The notes: generated from the letters alone by a model not told the origin. Positions 1 to 10,916 are shown, counted from the first letter of the stretch. The stretch is 64,000 nucleotides of DNA from Bifidobacterium cebidarum (GCF_009193305.1 NZ_WBVS01000006.1:90029-154028), one strand, 5' to 3'. Translations and numbers: made by a program.

Positions 1-825
1 GGCGCGCTGTTTCTGAGCCTGATTCCTATGGTGTATTCGTTGGTGATTTCGTTCACCAAATACAACATGATCAAGCCGCCGCAGTTCGTGGGGCTCATGA
101 ATTATCGGCATATGCTTGCCGATCCGCGTTTTCTGAACTCGCTTGCGGTCACACTGACCTATGTGGTGATCTCCGTACCGCTGCAGCTGGTGGCGGCACT
201 TGCTCTCGCTGTGCTACTCGATCGCGGTATGCGTGGACTGTCCTTTTACCGCTCCGCCTTCTACCTGCCTTCCATGCTCGGCGGCTCCGTGGCCGTGGCG
301 GTGCTGTGGAAGATGGTGTTCGGTTCGGACGGACTGTTCAACGCATTGCTGGGATTGCTCGGCATTGACACCTCGATGAGCTGGATCGCCAACCCCGACA
401 CCGCCAACTGGACGCTGATTGCTCTGCATGTCTGGCAGTTCGGCTCGCCGATGGTCATTTTCCTCGCCGGTCTTCGCCAGATTCCGCGCGAACTGTACGA
501 AGCGGCCAGCGTGGATGGTGCCGGCAAGTGGCGCCAATTCCGCTCCATTACTCTTCCAATGCTCAGTCCGATCATCTTCTTCAACCTGGTGATGAGTGTC
601 ATCAACTCATTCCAGACGTTCACGCAAGCCTACGTGGTCTCCGGGGGCACTGGTGGTCCTTCGGATTCCACACTGTTCTACACGCTGTATCTCTACCAGC
701 AGGGTTTCGCTTCCTTGAGGATGGGATACGCCTCCGCGCTGGCCTGGGTCATGGTGGTGATCGTGGCTCTGCTCACTGGAATAAACTTCGCTCTTTCCAA
801 GTTCTGGGTGCATTACGATGACTGA
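1..825 (+). CDS. Sugar ABC transporter permease, MalF-like (5' end outside window)
   Basis: Inner-membrane permease of a carbohydrate ABC importer. The frame is open from base 1, so the gene begins upstream of the window. Several hydrophobic segments are visible, and near residues 160-185 there is the EAA loop (EAASVDGAGKWRQF) that docks on the ATPase. The last bases overlap the start of the next permease by 8 nt, which indicates translational coupling. With the second permease and the binding protein it forms a typical CUT1 operon. No ATPase gene lies next to it; such systems usually share one encoded elsewhere. The substrate cannot be read from the sequence. Confidence 0.93.
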   Translation, partial: GALFLSLIPMVYSLVISFTKYNMIKPPQFVGLMNYRHMLADPRFLNSLAVTLTYVVISVPLQLVAALALAVLLDRGMRGLSFYRSAFYLPSMLGGSVAVAVLWKMVFGSDGLFNALLGLLGIDTSMSWIANPDTANWTLIALHVWQFGSPMVIFLAGLRQIPRELYEAASVDGAGKWRQFRSITLPMLSPIIFFNLVMSVINSFQTFTQAYVVSGGTGGPSDSTLFYTLYLYQQGFASLRMGYASALAWVMVVIVALLTGINFALSKFWVHYDD

Positions 826-1801
826 TATTGCAACGATGGATGCCATGCTGAATCCTCCTGAATCCATCAAGAAGAAGACCATGCGTGAAATGCGCGAACG
901 GCAACGGAAGCAGGATGCCTATGCCGAACTTGGTTCCGGTGCCGGTATGAATCCTCATCGCGGGCGCAGCATCGCACGCGTAGTCGGTTCCGTTGTCAAG
1001 CAGGTCCTGATACTGCTGCTCGCGATTCTGATGCTGTATCCGATTCTGTGGATGGTCGCCAGCTCCTTGCGCCCCCAAAACGAGATTTTCACCAATATGG
1101 GTCTGCTGGTCACTCAACCGGTCTGGCAAAACTATGCGGCCGGTTGGCACGCATTGAGCTACCCGTTCGGCCGCTATATCCTCAACTCGTTGATTATTGT
1201 AGTGTTCGCGATCGTTGGCAACATCCTGACCTGTTCGATGGCAGCGTATGCATTTGCGAGACTGAACTTCCGGTTCCGCGGTGTGTTGTTCGGCTTTATG
1301 CTGCTCATGCTGATGATTCCGATTCATGTGATTGTGATTCCGCAATACATCATGTGGAATTCGCTCCACCTCATCAATACATTCGTGCCGCTGATTCTGC
1401 CGAAGTTCCTGGCGATGGATGGATTCTTCACCTTCCTGTTCTACCAGTTCCTGCGCGGGCTGCCGCGCGACCTGGACGAGGCCGCCAAGATCGACGGTGC
1501 CGGCCACATCCGCATCTTCTTCCAGATCCTGCTGCCGCTCATGAAGCCGGCCATCGGCACCTGCGCGGTGTTCACCTTCATCTGGACATGGAACGACTTC
1601 TTCAGCCAGTTGCTGTACCTGACCAAACCTGATATGTACACTGTGCCGATCGCGTTGCGTACGTTCATTGACTCGCAATCCCAATCCAGTTATGGTCCGA
1701 TGTTTGCCATGAGCGTGGTGTCCTTGATTCCGTTGTTCCTGGTGTTCACGTTCGGGCAGAAGTACCTTGTTCAGGGTATTGCGACTACTGGGGGTAAGTA
1801 A
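818..1801 (+). CDS. Sugar ABC transporter permease, MalG-like
   Basis: Second permease of the CUT1-type sugar importer, 327 aa. A cytoplasmic N-terminal stretch of about 60 residues, rich in charged residues, precedes the first membrane segment. The EAA loop is clear (EAAKIDGAGHIRIFFQ, about residues 222-237). The start overlaps the upstream permease by 8 nt, and the TAA stop shares one base with the ATG of the binding-protein gene, so all three are probably translated in a coupled way. The family assignment is firm; the sugar is unknown. Confidence 0.94.
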   Translation: MTDIATMDAMLNPPESIKKKTMREMRERQRKQDAYAELGSGAGMNPHRGRSIARVVGSVVKQVLILLLAILMLYPILWMVASSLRPQNEIFTNMGLLVTQPVWQNYAAGWHALSYPFGRYILNSLIIVVFAIVGNILTCSMAAYAFARLNFRFRGVLFGFMLLMLMIPIHVIVIPQYIMWNSLHLINTFVPLILPKFLAMDGFFTFLFYQFLRGLPRDLDEAAKIDGAGHIRIFFQILLPLMKPAIGTCAVFTFIWTWNDFFSQLLYLTKPDMYTVPIALRTFIDSQSQSSYGPMFAMSVVSLIPLFLVFTFGQKYLVQGIATTGGK

Positions 1802-3114
1802 TGAAGCGTATGTGGAAGAAGATTGCGGCTGCGGCGTTGTCTGCCGCGACGTTGTGCGCGACCGCTGCATGCGGCAGCTCAGTCGGAACCTCTGATGTGC
1901 CAGTGGTACCGGCAGACGGCAACGTGACCATTCGACTCGATTGGTGGGGTGGCGACGCTCGCATCAAAGCCACCGAGCAGGCCGTCAAGGGTTTTGAACA
2001 GGAGCATCCGAATATCCATGTCGATATGGAATACTCTGACTGGACCGGCTACTGGGACAAACTCGCCGTGCAATCCGCCGGTGGCAATGCGCCAGATGTG
2101 ATGCAGATGGATGAACTGTACCTTGCCTTTTATGGTTCCATGGGCTCCCTGCTTGACCTGAACAAGGCTTCGCAATATCTGGACCTCAGCACCATGGACG
2201 CATCGCTCAAATCCATGGGCCAAGTTGAAGGCAAACAAGTGGCAGCTCCAGCTACCACTGCACAATACGGCGTTATCGTCAACAACGATGTGCTGAATTC
2301 CCTGGGACTGACGCTTCCAGATACCGATCAATGGACATGGGATGATTTCGAGCAATTCGCCCGGCAAGTCTCCGAACGTTCAGACGGCAAATACATTGGA
2401 TCAATCGCGCCGAATAACGGATACGGCTTGCAATTGTGGGCTCGACAGCATGGCGAGAACCTGTTCCGAGGAAACTCCATCACCATCTCACCGGAAACGT
2501 TGGCCTCGTTCCTGCAATTACCCGCAGATTGGGCGAAGAACGGTGTTGAAGGCAATGCCGAACGTTGGAGCGAAAACACGGCAGCCAGCCTGAACGATAC
2601 CGATTTCGGCAAAGGCAAGCAGGCCATGATGATTACCCAGGCGACGATGATTACGCCGTATGCCGAGGCTGCCGGCACACAGAACATGACGGTCGTTCCC
2701 ATGCCGCAAGCAACTCCTGGCGCAAAAACCATGTACCTGAAACCAGGTATGTATTGGGCTGTGTCATCCGGCTCACAGCATCCCGCCGAAGCCGCCATGC
2801 TGGTCGACTATCTGATCAACAACAAGCAGGCCGGTAAGGTACTCGGCACCGAGCGAGGCATTCCCGCGAACAACGATATCCGCAAGATGCTTGCCGGTGA
2901 GGCTTCAGGCACCGATCGAGCGGCATTGGACTTCATCGACACCATCCAGCCCACCATCGGCAAAGCCCCGGCAATCACGCCGAACGGCGCTTCCGAACTG
3001 GATAAGACCATCGTGCGCTACCAGCAGGATGTCGTGTTCGGCAAGCGCAAGCCATTGGACGCTGCGAAGTCGATGATCGCCGAGCTTCAGGAATCCATCG
3101 ACTTCGCCTCATAA
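1801..3114 (+). CDS. Sugar ABC transporter substrate-binding lipoprotein
   Basis: Extracellular solute-binding protein of family 1, 437 aa. It has a lipoprotein signal peptide with a charged MKRMWKK start, a hydrophobic core and a lipobox ending ATAAC, followed by GSS. After acylation of the Cys it would sit on the outer face of the membrane and deliver a sugar or oligosaccharide to the two upstream permeases. The fold is supported by the WWGGDARIK and GYWDKLAVQ segments near the N terminus and MYWAVSSGSQHPAEA near the C terminus, all typical of CUT1 binding proteins. It is the last gene of the operon and is followed by a long inverted repeat. Confidence 0.94.
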   Translation: MKRMWKKIAAAALSAATLCATAACGSSVGTSDVPVVPADGNVTIRLDWWGGDARIKATEQAVKGFEQEHPNIHVDMEYSDWTGYWDKLAVQSAGGNAPDVMQMDELYLAFYGSMGSLLDLNKASQYLDLSTMDASLKSMGQVEGKQVAAPATTAQYGVIVNNDVLNSLGLTLPDTDQWTWDDFEQFARQVSERSDGKYIGSIAPNNGYGLQLWARQHGENLFRGNSITISPETLASFLQLPADWAKNGVEGNAERWSENTAASLNDTDFGKGKQAMMITQATMITPYAEAAGTQNMTVVPMPQATPGAKTMYLKPGMYWAVSSGSQHPAEAAMLVDYLINNKQAGKVLGTERGIPANNDIRKMLAGEASGTDRAALDFIDTIQPTIGKAPAITPNGASELDKTIVRYQQDVVFGKRKPLDAAKSMIAELQESIDFAS

Positions 3115-3144
3115 GCCGATGGACTCTCGACCACCCCTCAACTA

Positions 3145-3229
3145 GACTGTAGGTTTTTGAACACTGACTGTAGGATTCCTAACGAAAAACGTTCAAAAAC
3201 CTACAGTCAGTGTTCAAAAACCTACAGTC
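3145..3229. repeat. 30-bp perfect inverted repeat with internal tandem units
   Basis: Arms 3145-3174 and 3200-3229 are exact reverse complements, separated by 25 nt that contain a further AACG-aaaaa-CGTT dyad. Each arm is itself built from a repeated GACTGTAGG unit; in the right arm GTTCAAAAACCTACAGTC occurs twice with a 21-nt period. The element lies between convergent genes, so it may act as a bidirectional terminator. The arms are unusually long and the internal repeats are not needed for that role. Confidence 0.85.
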
Positions 3230-3275
3230 GGGGAGGTAGATGGAGGAATGGTGCTTGAGTGTGGGCCTGCTGAGG

Positions 3276-3887
3276 CTATACGCGCGCGCCATCATCGAAA
3301 TAGCCGCCCTTATCTCCGGGACGGTTCTTACGATTGAGGATTTTGGCCACCAGACCGCCCAAACCGAGCACCGTGCATATGCCGAACACAATGTTCAATA
3401 TCGAACTCAATACTGGAATGCTGTAGAGCGCAGGCACCAGAATCATGGCCAATGAGCCCACCAGACCAATGATGAGGAGCGTTGTCAATAGTACGGTCGA
3501 GGCATGTACCGGCCCCAAATCCGGGTTCGGGGGAGTGAAGCCGCCGTCATCGTAACGGTCTATCACATCGTCGGTGTCAAGCCAGCTTGAACCGGTGAAA
3601 TCGCGAGGGCCACGACCATTCTTCATGCGTTCGTGGAATGGACGTACACCATCGGTGAACGCAGCGGCGTCCAGATCATCCACGGAAAGCAGTGCCTCTT
3701 TTTCACGCTTTTTAGCCTGTTTCTCGAATTTCCTGGCTTGGCGTGACGTGGCCACGTCGTTGAGGTCCGCCTTATGCTCGGCTTCGAAGGCAGCCCAAGC
3801 CGCATCGAGATCGTTGTGCTTTGCACCATCATCCGGCGTGGGTGTTGTCGGCTCGTCAGCTGCGTTGGTATTGTTGAGGTCAGTCAT
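3276..3887 (-). CDS. Conserved actinobacterial-type two-TM membrane protein, unknown function
   Basis: A 203-aa protein starting at the ATG that gives MTDLNNTNAADEPT. The N-terminal 120 residues are hydrophilic and charged, with a Lys/Arg-rich helical stretch around residues 45-70. A short SSWLDTDDVIDRYDDGGFTPP segment precedes two hydrophobic segments (about residues 130-155 and 158-180). The tail is short and charged. It resembles small actinobacterial membrane proteins with a proline-containing motif before paired TM helices, but I cannot name a family. It is divergent from the acyltransferase gene 51 bp away. The open frame continues upstream, but that part overlaps plsC and is not plausible. 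Confidence 0.75.
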   Translation of the reverse strand: MTDLNNTNAADEPTTPTPDDGAKHNDLDAAWAAFEAEHKADLNDVATSRQARKFEKQAKKREKEALLSVDDLDAAAFTDGVRPFHERMKNGRGPRDFTGSSWLDTDDVIDRYDDGGFTPPNPDLGPVHASTVLLTTLLIIGLVGSLAMILVPALYSIPVLSSILNIVFGICTVLGLGGLVAKILNRKNRPGDKGGYFDDGARV

Positions 3888-3938
3888 ATACACCACTCTA
3901 ATCTGATGCCCCAAACCGCGCAGGGAGGGAAACGCCAA

Positions 3939-4640
3939 GTGCTGTACTGGTTCTTCGTCAAAGTCTTCGGTCCTATTGCCCGTCATCGTCTCGGCCCCAC
4001 TGTCTCCGGCCTGAATAATGTGCCGCGCACCGGCGGTGCCATCATCGCCGCCAACCATCTTGCGGTAATTGATGATGCGTTGATTCCAATCACCTGTCCG
4101 CGTATGGTGCACTTCATGGGCAAGGCCGAATACTTCGAAGGCAAGGGGCTGAAAGGAAAGTTCAAGAAGTGGTGGTTCACTTCCGTCGGCGTGTTCCCGG
4201 TGGACCGTTCCGGCGGTAACAAGTCGCTTGGTGCGCTTGAGCATGCGCGTGAGATCATCGAAGACGGCCACCTGTTCGGCATTCACATCGAAGGCACGCG
4301 CAGTCCGGATGGCCGCATGTACAAGGGACACACGGGGGTGGCTCGTCTCGCTCTGGAGACCGGATGCCCGATTGTGCCTGTGGCGTTGATCGGTTCGGAT
4401 TTGCTGCAGCCTATCGGCACTACGATTCCGAAGAAAGGCAAGACCCAGGTCAAGTATGGCAAGCCGATTGAGGTTGCCAAGAAGTCCGCTGACGAGATCA
4501 CGCATGCCGAGCTGCGCGAACTGACCGATCGCGTGTCTGCCGCCATTCAGGCCATGAGCGGCCAGGAATACGTGGACGAATACGCGCAGAAGGTCAAAGC
4601 TGAGCTGAAAGCCGCCAAAGAAGCTGAGGCTGCCGAATAA
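3939..4640 (+). CDS. plsC: 1-acyl-sn-glycerol-3-phosphate acyltransferase family protein
   Basis: Membrane-associated acyltransferase that would transfer the second acyl chain to lysophosphatidic acid in phospholipid synthesis. The family motifs are present, slightly altered: NHLAVIDDA in place of NHxSxxD (the usual His position is kept), PVDRSGG, and EGTRSPDG. A GTG start at 3939 is chosen because AGGGAGGG (3922-3929) sits 9 nt before it. An in-frame ATG at 3906 would give 11 more residues but lacks a ribosome site. Length is 233 aa, normal for the family. A strong hairpin follows the gene. Confidence 0.9.
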   Translation: MLYWFFVKVFGPIARHRLGPTVSGLNNVPRTGGAIIAANHLAVIDDALIPITCPRMVHFMGKAEYFEGKGLKGKFKKWWFTSVGVFPVDRSGGNKSLGALEHAREIIEDGHLFGIHIEGTRSPDGRMYKGHTGVARLALETGCPIVPVALIGSDLLQPIGTTIPKKGKTQVKYGKPIEVAKKSADEITHAELRELTDRVSAAIQAMSGQEYVDEYAQKVKAELKAAKEAEAAE

Positions 4641-4656
4641 TTCATCGGAGCAAACA

Positions 4657-4705
4657 ACAATAGCCGGGAATGATTCTTACTGAGGGAACCATTCCCGGCT
4701 ATTGT
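4657..4705. terminator. Bidirectional terminator hairpin between plsC and the Ser/Thr kinase
   Basis: Perfect 16-bp stem (ACAATAGCCGGGAATG pairing with its complement) around a 17-nt loop, placed between the convergent plsC and kinase genes. Confidence 0.85.
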
Positions 4706-4734
4706 CGTTTACGGCTCATGATTGGTATGCGAAA

Positions 4735-7032
4735 TCACACCACAGTCAAGGTGATGACGGTCGGGGTGCCGTTCTCGTCGCGCAATCGCACGGTCTCGCC
4801 GGCTTTGGGGCTTTGGATGCGGACCTCATGGGTCAAATCACCCAATGGCGCGGACTTCTTCACGGTAAAGCCGAGCTTTTCGAGTTGCTTGGCCGCGTTA
4901 TCGTAGGACATGCCGACCACGTTGGGCAGCACTGTGGTTTCCGGTCCCTTGGACACCACCACATCCACGCTGTCGCCCCACTTCAGTTGTGTACCAGCCT
5001 TCTGAGAGGCCGACATCACGGTTCCGGCTGCGATCTTGTCGTCATACTCCTCGGTGATATTGGCGGTGAGCTTGAGCTGATCGAACGAGTCGAGCATCTC
5101 ATCCTTGGTCTTGCCCACGATATCCGGCATGCTGACCGGCATCGGCCCCTTGCTCAAGGTGATGGTCACTTCGGCATCATGCTTCATCGTGGTGCCCGGA
5201 TCAGGGGAGATGGTCAAGGCCGCGCCCTCGGGAACATCCATCGAATACTGATCTTGAGATTCATCATGGGTGATGTTGCTGAATCCGGCATTCTTCAATG
5301 CGGTGATCGGGTCCTTGCCGTTGGCGGCTGACGAGTCCAGAATGTCGTCCGGAATGGTGACCATCTGCGTGCCCTTGGACACTACGATCTTTAGTTGTTG
5401 GTTGCCGCGCTTGCCCACACGGCTATTGACGAACGCCTCGGCCTTACCAAGGGATACGGAGATGATCTTGCCCTTGTCGACAGTGTCGTTGTATTCCCGC
5501 GAAACCTGATACGGGATGCCTGTGGTCTTCAGCAAGCTCTCATAGGTGGACCAGTCCGCTCCGGAAAGCGGGCACTGGGCATCTCCCTCGGTACAGGACA
5601 CATCCTCAGGCTGGGGCACGCTCCAGTAGCTGCCGGGACCCACATACCACCACCAGCCGAATCCGCCGCACACGCCGGCCAGAAGCAATGCCACGACGAG
5701 CACGATGGTGAGCCCGGTCTTGGCTCGCTTCGACAGGCTACTGGGCTTGGCTGCGGCCGTATCCGTTGCCGCGTCTCCTGTTTCCGAAACTGTTCCGGAA
5801 ACAGGAGTATCCGTGGTATGAAGCGCCTGCGTTGGCTCTTCTGGCATCCGGGGCAATGTCCGCGTTTGACCGCCGTTAGCACCTGATTGCGGCATCACTC
5901 TGGTCTGGCCAACGTTGCCATGATCGGAAACGTTGGAAGCCGCGGACGATGAAGTCCCGATGGCCGTGGTCGGTGCGATCGGTGTGGCGGCAGTCGACGC
6001 ATTGGCGTAACTATCCGATGTGCCATGACCGGCAGGAGCCGGAGGCATCGGCGGCGCAGGCGGTGCCGGTTGCGCCGCCGTCAGACGTTCTGCGGCCTGG
6101 CCAATGGTGCCTACCAAAGCTGGAGCCGTGGCATCATTGCGATTCGTGTCGACCGCAGTGGCGTGCAGTCGGTATTGCCATGCCTCCATTGGCAGTTGGG
6201 CCGCCAGCTGGCGCAACTCGGAGGCCGCCTCGAAGCCGTCTTTGGGACGTGCCTCGACGGCTCTGGCGGTCAGATGCGAGATGAACGCCGACACGGCTGG
6301 ATTGATGCCGGGGCAGACCGTGGTGATGGAGGGAACATCTTCGTGCACGTGTTTGAAGACAAGAGTGACCGGATTGTCGGAATCGAATGGGACCCTGCCG
6401 GCCAGCATCTCCCATGCCATGATGCCTACGGAATACAAGTCGCCCTGCGGGGTGGCCAGATTGTTCTCGATCATTTCCGGCGCGAGATAGGCGGCCGTGC
6501 CCAGCAGCATGCCCGTGGAGCTCAGTGTCGCCTGGCTGGCGGCCTTGGCCAGACCGAAATCGGTGATCTGCACATGGCCGCGATCGTTGATGAGGATGTT
6601 CTCCGGCTTGATATCGCGATGCACTACGCCGGCCCTATGCGCCGAAGACAGCCCATCCAAGGTCTCGGCCACGATGCGCAGCGTTTCGCGTACGGAGAAC
6701 GTACCCTGCACGTTCATCTCATGGCGCAGATTGATGCCGTGCACGTATTCCATGACCAGAAAATCAAGCCCGTTGAATTCGCCGGTGTCGTACACCTGCA
6801 CGATATGAGGGTTCGCAATGGCTGCGGCGGAGTTGGCCTCGCGGTGGAATCGCTCCACGAATTGGGCACGATGCGGGCCTTGGGCCAGCTGCGTGTGCAT
6901 CACCTTAATGGCCACAGTGCGACCCAGGCGTTCGTCAACCGCCTCATACACCGTGGCCATGCCGCCTTCGGCGATATTGCGCACAATGCGGTAGCGTCCC
7001 TCGATCATCTGTGCGGGCTCGTTCTCACTCAT
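4735..7032 (-). CDS. pknB: PASTA-domain serine/threonine protein kinase (PknB-like)
   Basis: Transmembrane Ser/Thr kinase of about 765 aa. The kinase domain fills the first 270 residues, with a Gly-rich loop (EGGMATVY), catalytic Lys (VAIKVM), HRDIKPEN catalytic loop and DFG magnesium motif. A Pro/Ala/Thr-rich cytoplasmic linker, one TM helix (near residue 445) and an extracellular part of about four PASTA-like repeats follow. The first PASTA-like unit is divergent and holds a Cys pair (CTEGDAQC). Kinases of this class sense peptidoglycan or lipid II and control growth and division. The ATG at 7032 is used; a TTG one codon upstream has better spacing to AAAGGA and may be the real start. The prenyl synthase gene lies just upstream on the same strand. 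Confidence 0.93.
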   Translation of the reverse strand: MSENEPAQMIEGRYRIVRNIAEGGMATVYEAVDERLGRTVAIKVMHTQLAQGPHRAQFVERFHREANSAAAIANPHIVQVYDTGEFNGLDFLVMEYVHGINLRHEMNVQGTFSVRETLRIVAETLDGLSSAHRAGVVHRDIKPENILINDRGHVQITDFGLAKAASQATLSSTGMLLGTAAYLAPEMIENNLATPQGDLYSVGIMAWEMLAGRVPFDSDNPVTLVFKHVHEDVPSITTVCPGINPAVSAFISHLTARAVEARPKDGFEAASELRQLAAQLPMEAWQYRLHATAVDTNRNDATAPALVGTIGQAAERLTAAQPAPPAPPMPPAPAGHGTSDSYANASTAATPIAPTTAIGTSSSAASNVSDHGNVGQTRVMPQSGANGGQTRTLPRMPEEPTQALHTTDTPVSGTVSETGDAATDTAAAKPSSLSKRAKTGLTIVLVVALLLAGVCGGFGWWWYVGPGSYWSVPQPEDVSCTEGDAQCPLSGADWSTYESLLKTTGIPYQVSREYNDTVDKGKIISVSLGKAEAFVNSRVGKRGNQQLKIVVSKGTQMVTIPDDILDSSAANGKDPITALKNAGFSNITHDESQDQYSMDVPEGAALTISPDPGTTMKHDAEVTITLSKGPMPVSMPDIVGKTKDEMLDSFDQLKLTANITEEYDDKIAAGTVMSASQKAGTQLKWGDSVDVVVSKGPETTVLPNVVGMSYDNAAKQLEKLGFTVKKSAPLGDLTHEVRIQSPKAGETVRLRDENGTPTVITLTVV

Positions 7033-7115
7033 CAACTCGTACGGTTCCTTTGAATTCAGCTGAACATGGTTCAGTGTACCTTGTCCGGGCTACGCGCGAG
7101 GCGGCGGAAATACGA

Positions 7116-8201
7116 CTATCGCAGATCAACGGGAATGAAACGCGCGCATGCGTCGATAAGACGGTGCTCACGCTGATCGGAGAGCCCCAATGCCGCGATT
7201 GCCGACCGGGACTGTTTCCACAGTGCCTGAATGCGTTCGCGCGAGTGATTGATGGCACCGGTGCTCTCGAACAATGCGATAGCCCGTTCCACCTGCCGCT
7301 CATCACGGTGCGGAGCCTCGAACATGTCGCGCAATTCCTGCTGTTCATCGGCATGTGCGGATTGCAGAGCGTCGGCCAGCAGCACGGTTCGCTTGCCCTC
7401 GCGGATATCGCCGCCGACGGGCTTGCCGGTATGACGGCTTGAACCGATGACATCCAGCAGATCATCCGCAAGTTGGAATGCCAAACCTAACGGTTCGCCC
7501 ACTGCGAGCGCCTGACGCTTGGCCTCGGCCGGCTCCACTCCGGCAGCCAGCAACGCGAGCAACAGAGGAGCGATAGTGGTGTAGCTGGCGGTCTTCCAAC
7601 GGAATACGTTGAGCGAAGCCTCAACCAATGCTTGCGGATCGTTCAGCGGGGTCATCTCCACGCCCAGGTCCAGCACCTGGCCAATCTCCACTTCGCGCTG
7701 CATGGTGAGGAACGCTTCGACGATGGCATCGCCATTGTTGAGTTGCTCGGCGGCTCTACGTGCGATCTCGATGCATGCGGTGGCCAGAATATCGCCCAGC
7801 ATCAGTCCCAACCCCCGGCCGATGGACGTATTGTGCACGGTGGTTTCCAGCGCCCGATGCGCGGATGGCTTGCCACGGCGCAGGTCGGATTCATCGATGA
7901 TGTCATCATGCACCAGCGCCGCGGTCTGGAACACCTCGATGGCGCAAGCCAGATCGATCATGGCCTCGCGTCTGCCGGCTGCATATTGTGCGGGGGCCAG
8001 CAGGTCGAAAGCATCGAGGCTGAGGAGTGCGCGCAGCCGTTTACCGCCTTGGCTTGAAGTGACTGCCTGGGCGACCACTTCCGCCATTACCGGCTTCAGG
8101 GCGGCAGCCACCTCGCCGGTGGAAGGAGCGTCGGTCAGTTCCCGAACCAGCTCGCTGATGCGCGGTTCGATGATGGAAAGGTCATTCACGGTTGTGCACA
8201 T
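7116..8201 (-). CDS. Polyprenyl (geranylgeranyl-type) diphosphate synthase
   Basis: Trans-isoprenyl diphosphate synthase, 361 aa, condensing isopentenyl diphosphate with allylic diphosphates. The first Asp-rich motif is DDIIDES after ALVH, the second is ADDLLDVIG, and GGKRLRALL near residue 50 is the substrate-binding segment. All key residues are present. The product would feed polyprenyl carriers for cell-wall synthesis. The start at MCTTVNDLS is chosen from length and from divergence with the next gene. Upstream in-frame ATGs exist but their extra sequence does not look like protein. It probably shares a transcript with the PASTA kinase gene 83 bp downstream. Confidence 0.92.
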   Translation of the reverse strand: MCTTVNDLSIIEPRISELVRELTDAPSTGEVAAALKPVMAEVVAQAVTSSQGGKRLRALLSLDAFDLLAPAQYAAGRREAMIDLACAIEVFQTAALVHDDIIDESDLRRGKPSAHRALETTVHNTSIGRGLGLMLGDILATACIEIARRAAEQLNNGDAIVEAFLTMQREVEIGQVLDLGVEMTPLNDPQALVEASLNVFRWKTASYTTIAPLLLALLAAGVEPAEAKRQALAVGEPLGLAFQLADDLLDVIGSSRHTGKPVGGDIREGKRTVLLADALQSAHADEQQELRDMFEAPHRDERQVERAIALFESTGAINHSRERIQALWKQSRSAIAALGLSDQREHRLIDACARFIPVDLR

Positions 8202-8389
8202 GCCTAATAACTTATCCACAGGCTGTGATGAATACAAGAACGTTGGAAACATTGGGTTCTGAAGCTCGAACCACATAGGTGGGTTTTCACCTCGTTCCCG
8301 GCGGTTTTCGTGCATAGTGGACACACGTCCATCCCGGGCCCGGCGTTGGGCGGCGAGACACCGGATCTTCGACGTAGAGGAGGAACACC

Positions 8390-9253
8390 ATGGCGAACAG
8401 GAATAATGCGCATGGCAAGGAAGGCCGTACGAAAGGGCGGCGTCATGCAGCCGTTTCACAAGACCGACGCGATGCGCGGTCCGGGAAACGGCGTGACGGG
8501 CGATCCGGCAATAAGGCCTATGAGCAAGCACGGAACTACGGCAAGCGTAGCGTTCGCGACTGTGACGCCTGTCATCACGACGTATTCAAGAACGCATATG
8601 ACGACGTGTTCGATGAGCGATTCGACGATGTGTACGCTGATGCATTCGATATGGAGGATTTGGAGATGATGGCCGACGCGTTCCATGCCGACCGGCGTGA
8701 GCGCGGGCCTCAGCAAGCCAATGCGGATTGGATACGCGATCCGCTGGACGAATGGTTGGCCTCGTTGGATGACGGTATTGCGGTGCTGGACGCCGAAACC
8801 ATGGCGGTATTCGCCGTAGGCATGAACGAGACGCTGTCCATTCGTGACGCTCTGATCCTGTCGCTGATTGTGGATGAACGGGAGTGCCCGAAATCATTGC
8901 TGATGGAATTCGCATCCAGGCCACATGGCGAAAAGGCGAAGCGAAGCATGAGCGAACTGCTGACCCGCGCGTTCGAAGACGAGCGGATAACGCCAGATGA
9001 GGAACGTTGCCGGACGGGAGTGTCCATGTTGCTTGATATCGCCACAGTGTCGCCGGTCCCTTACTGTATTCAGCCACTGGCTGTGGCGGCCTACACGCTG
9101 TGGTGGCTTGGAGATGTCAGCTCCGCCGCATTGGCCCTGCAATGCCTGGTCCTTGATGAGGATTGTTCGCTGGCGGCGATGGTGTTCTCCGCAGCCGACC
9201 GAGGCGTATTCCCTGCCTGGTGCGCATGCAAGAACTCGGAAGCGGAGGCATAA
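8390..9253 (+). CDS. DUF4192-like protein of unknown function
   Basis: Soluble 287-aa protein behind a very strong ribosome site (AGAGGAGGAAC then ACC before ATG). The first 90 residues are very basic, then acidic and low in complexity. From about residue 115 the protein becomes ordered and ends with a helical segment (PLAVAAYTLWWLGDVSSAALALQCLVLDEDCSLAAMV), which resembles the C terminus of actinobacterial DUF4192 proteins. The function is unknown. It is divergent from the prenyl synthase gene and ends at a clear terminator before rpoD. Confidence 0.8.
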   Translation: MANRNNAHGKEGRTKGRRHAAVSQDRRDARSGKRRDGRSGNKAYEQARNYGKRSVRDCDACHHDVFKNAYDDVFDERFDDVYADAFDMEDLEMMADAFHADRRERGPQQANADWIRDPLDEWLASLDDGIAVLDAETMAVFAVGMNETLSIRDALILSLIVDERECPKSLLMEFASRPHGEKAKRSMSELLTRAFEDERITPDEERCRTGVSMLLDIATVSPVPYCIQPLAVAAYTLWWLGDVSSAALALQCLVLDEDCSLAAMVFSAADRGVFPAWCACKNSEAEA

Positions 9254-9295
9254 CAGGGGTTTAGACCGAGTCGAAGCAGCCTGATTAGGTAAGCG

Positions 9296-9323
9296 TGCAT
9301 CCATGATGCAGGTCATGGATGCA
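9296..9323 (+). terminator. Rho-independent terminator after the DUF4192-like gene
   Basis: Perfect 11-bp stem (TGCATCCATGA and complement) with a 6-nt loop, followed by a T-rich run ACACATTTTTCTT. Confidence 0.85.
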
Positions 9324-9454
9324 ACACATTTTTCTTCTGAATGGGAATAATCGTCCGTGGAAGGTGATTTACTCTCATAGTTGACGATTTGCCCTTGCCA
9401 GAAGTGTGCCCATGTGGTATGAGAGCTTCCGGCGAGAGATCAGGAGGAGCAGTT

Positions 9455-10909
<1,455 letters not shown>

Positions 10910-10916
10910 TCGATCG

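Noticed and set aside
9389..9454. rpoD starting at the ATG at 9389
   Set aside because: It has no ribosome site, while the TTG at 9455 has AGGAGG at 7 nt and gives a sensible N terminus.
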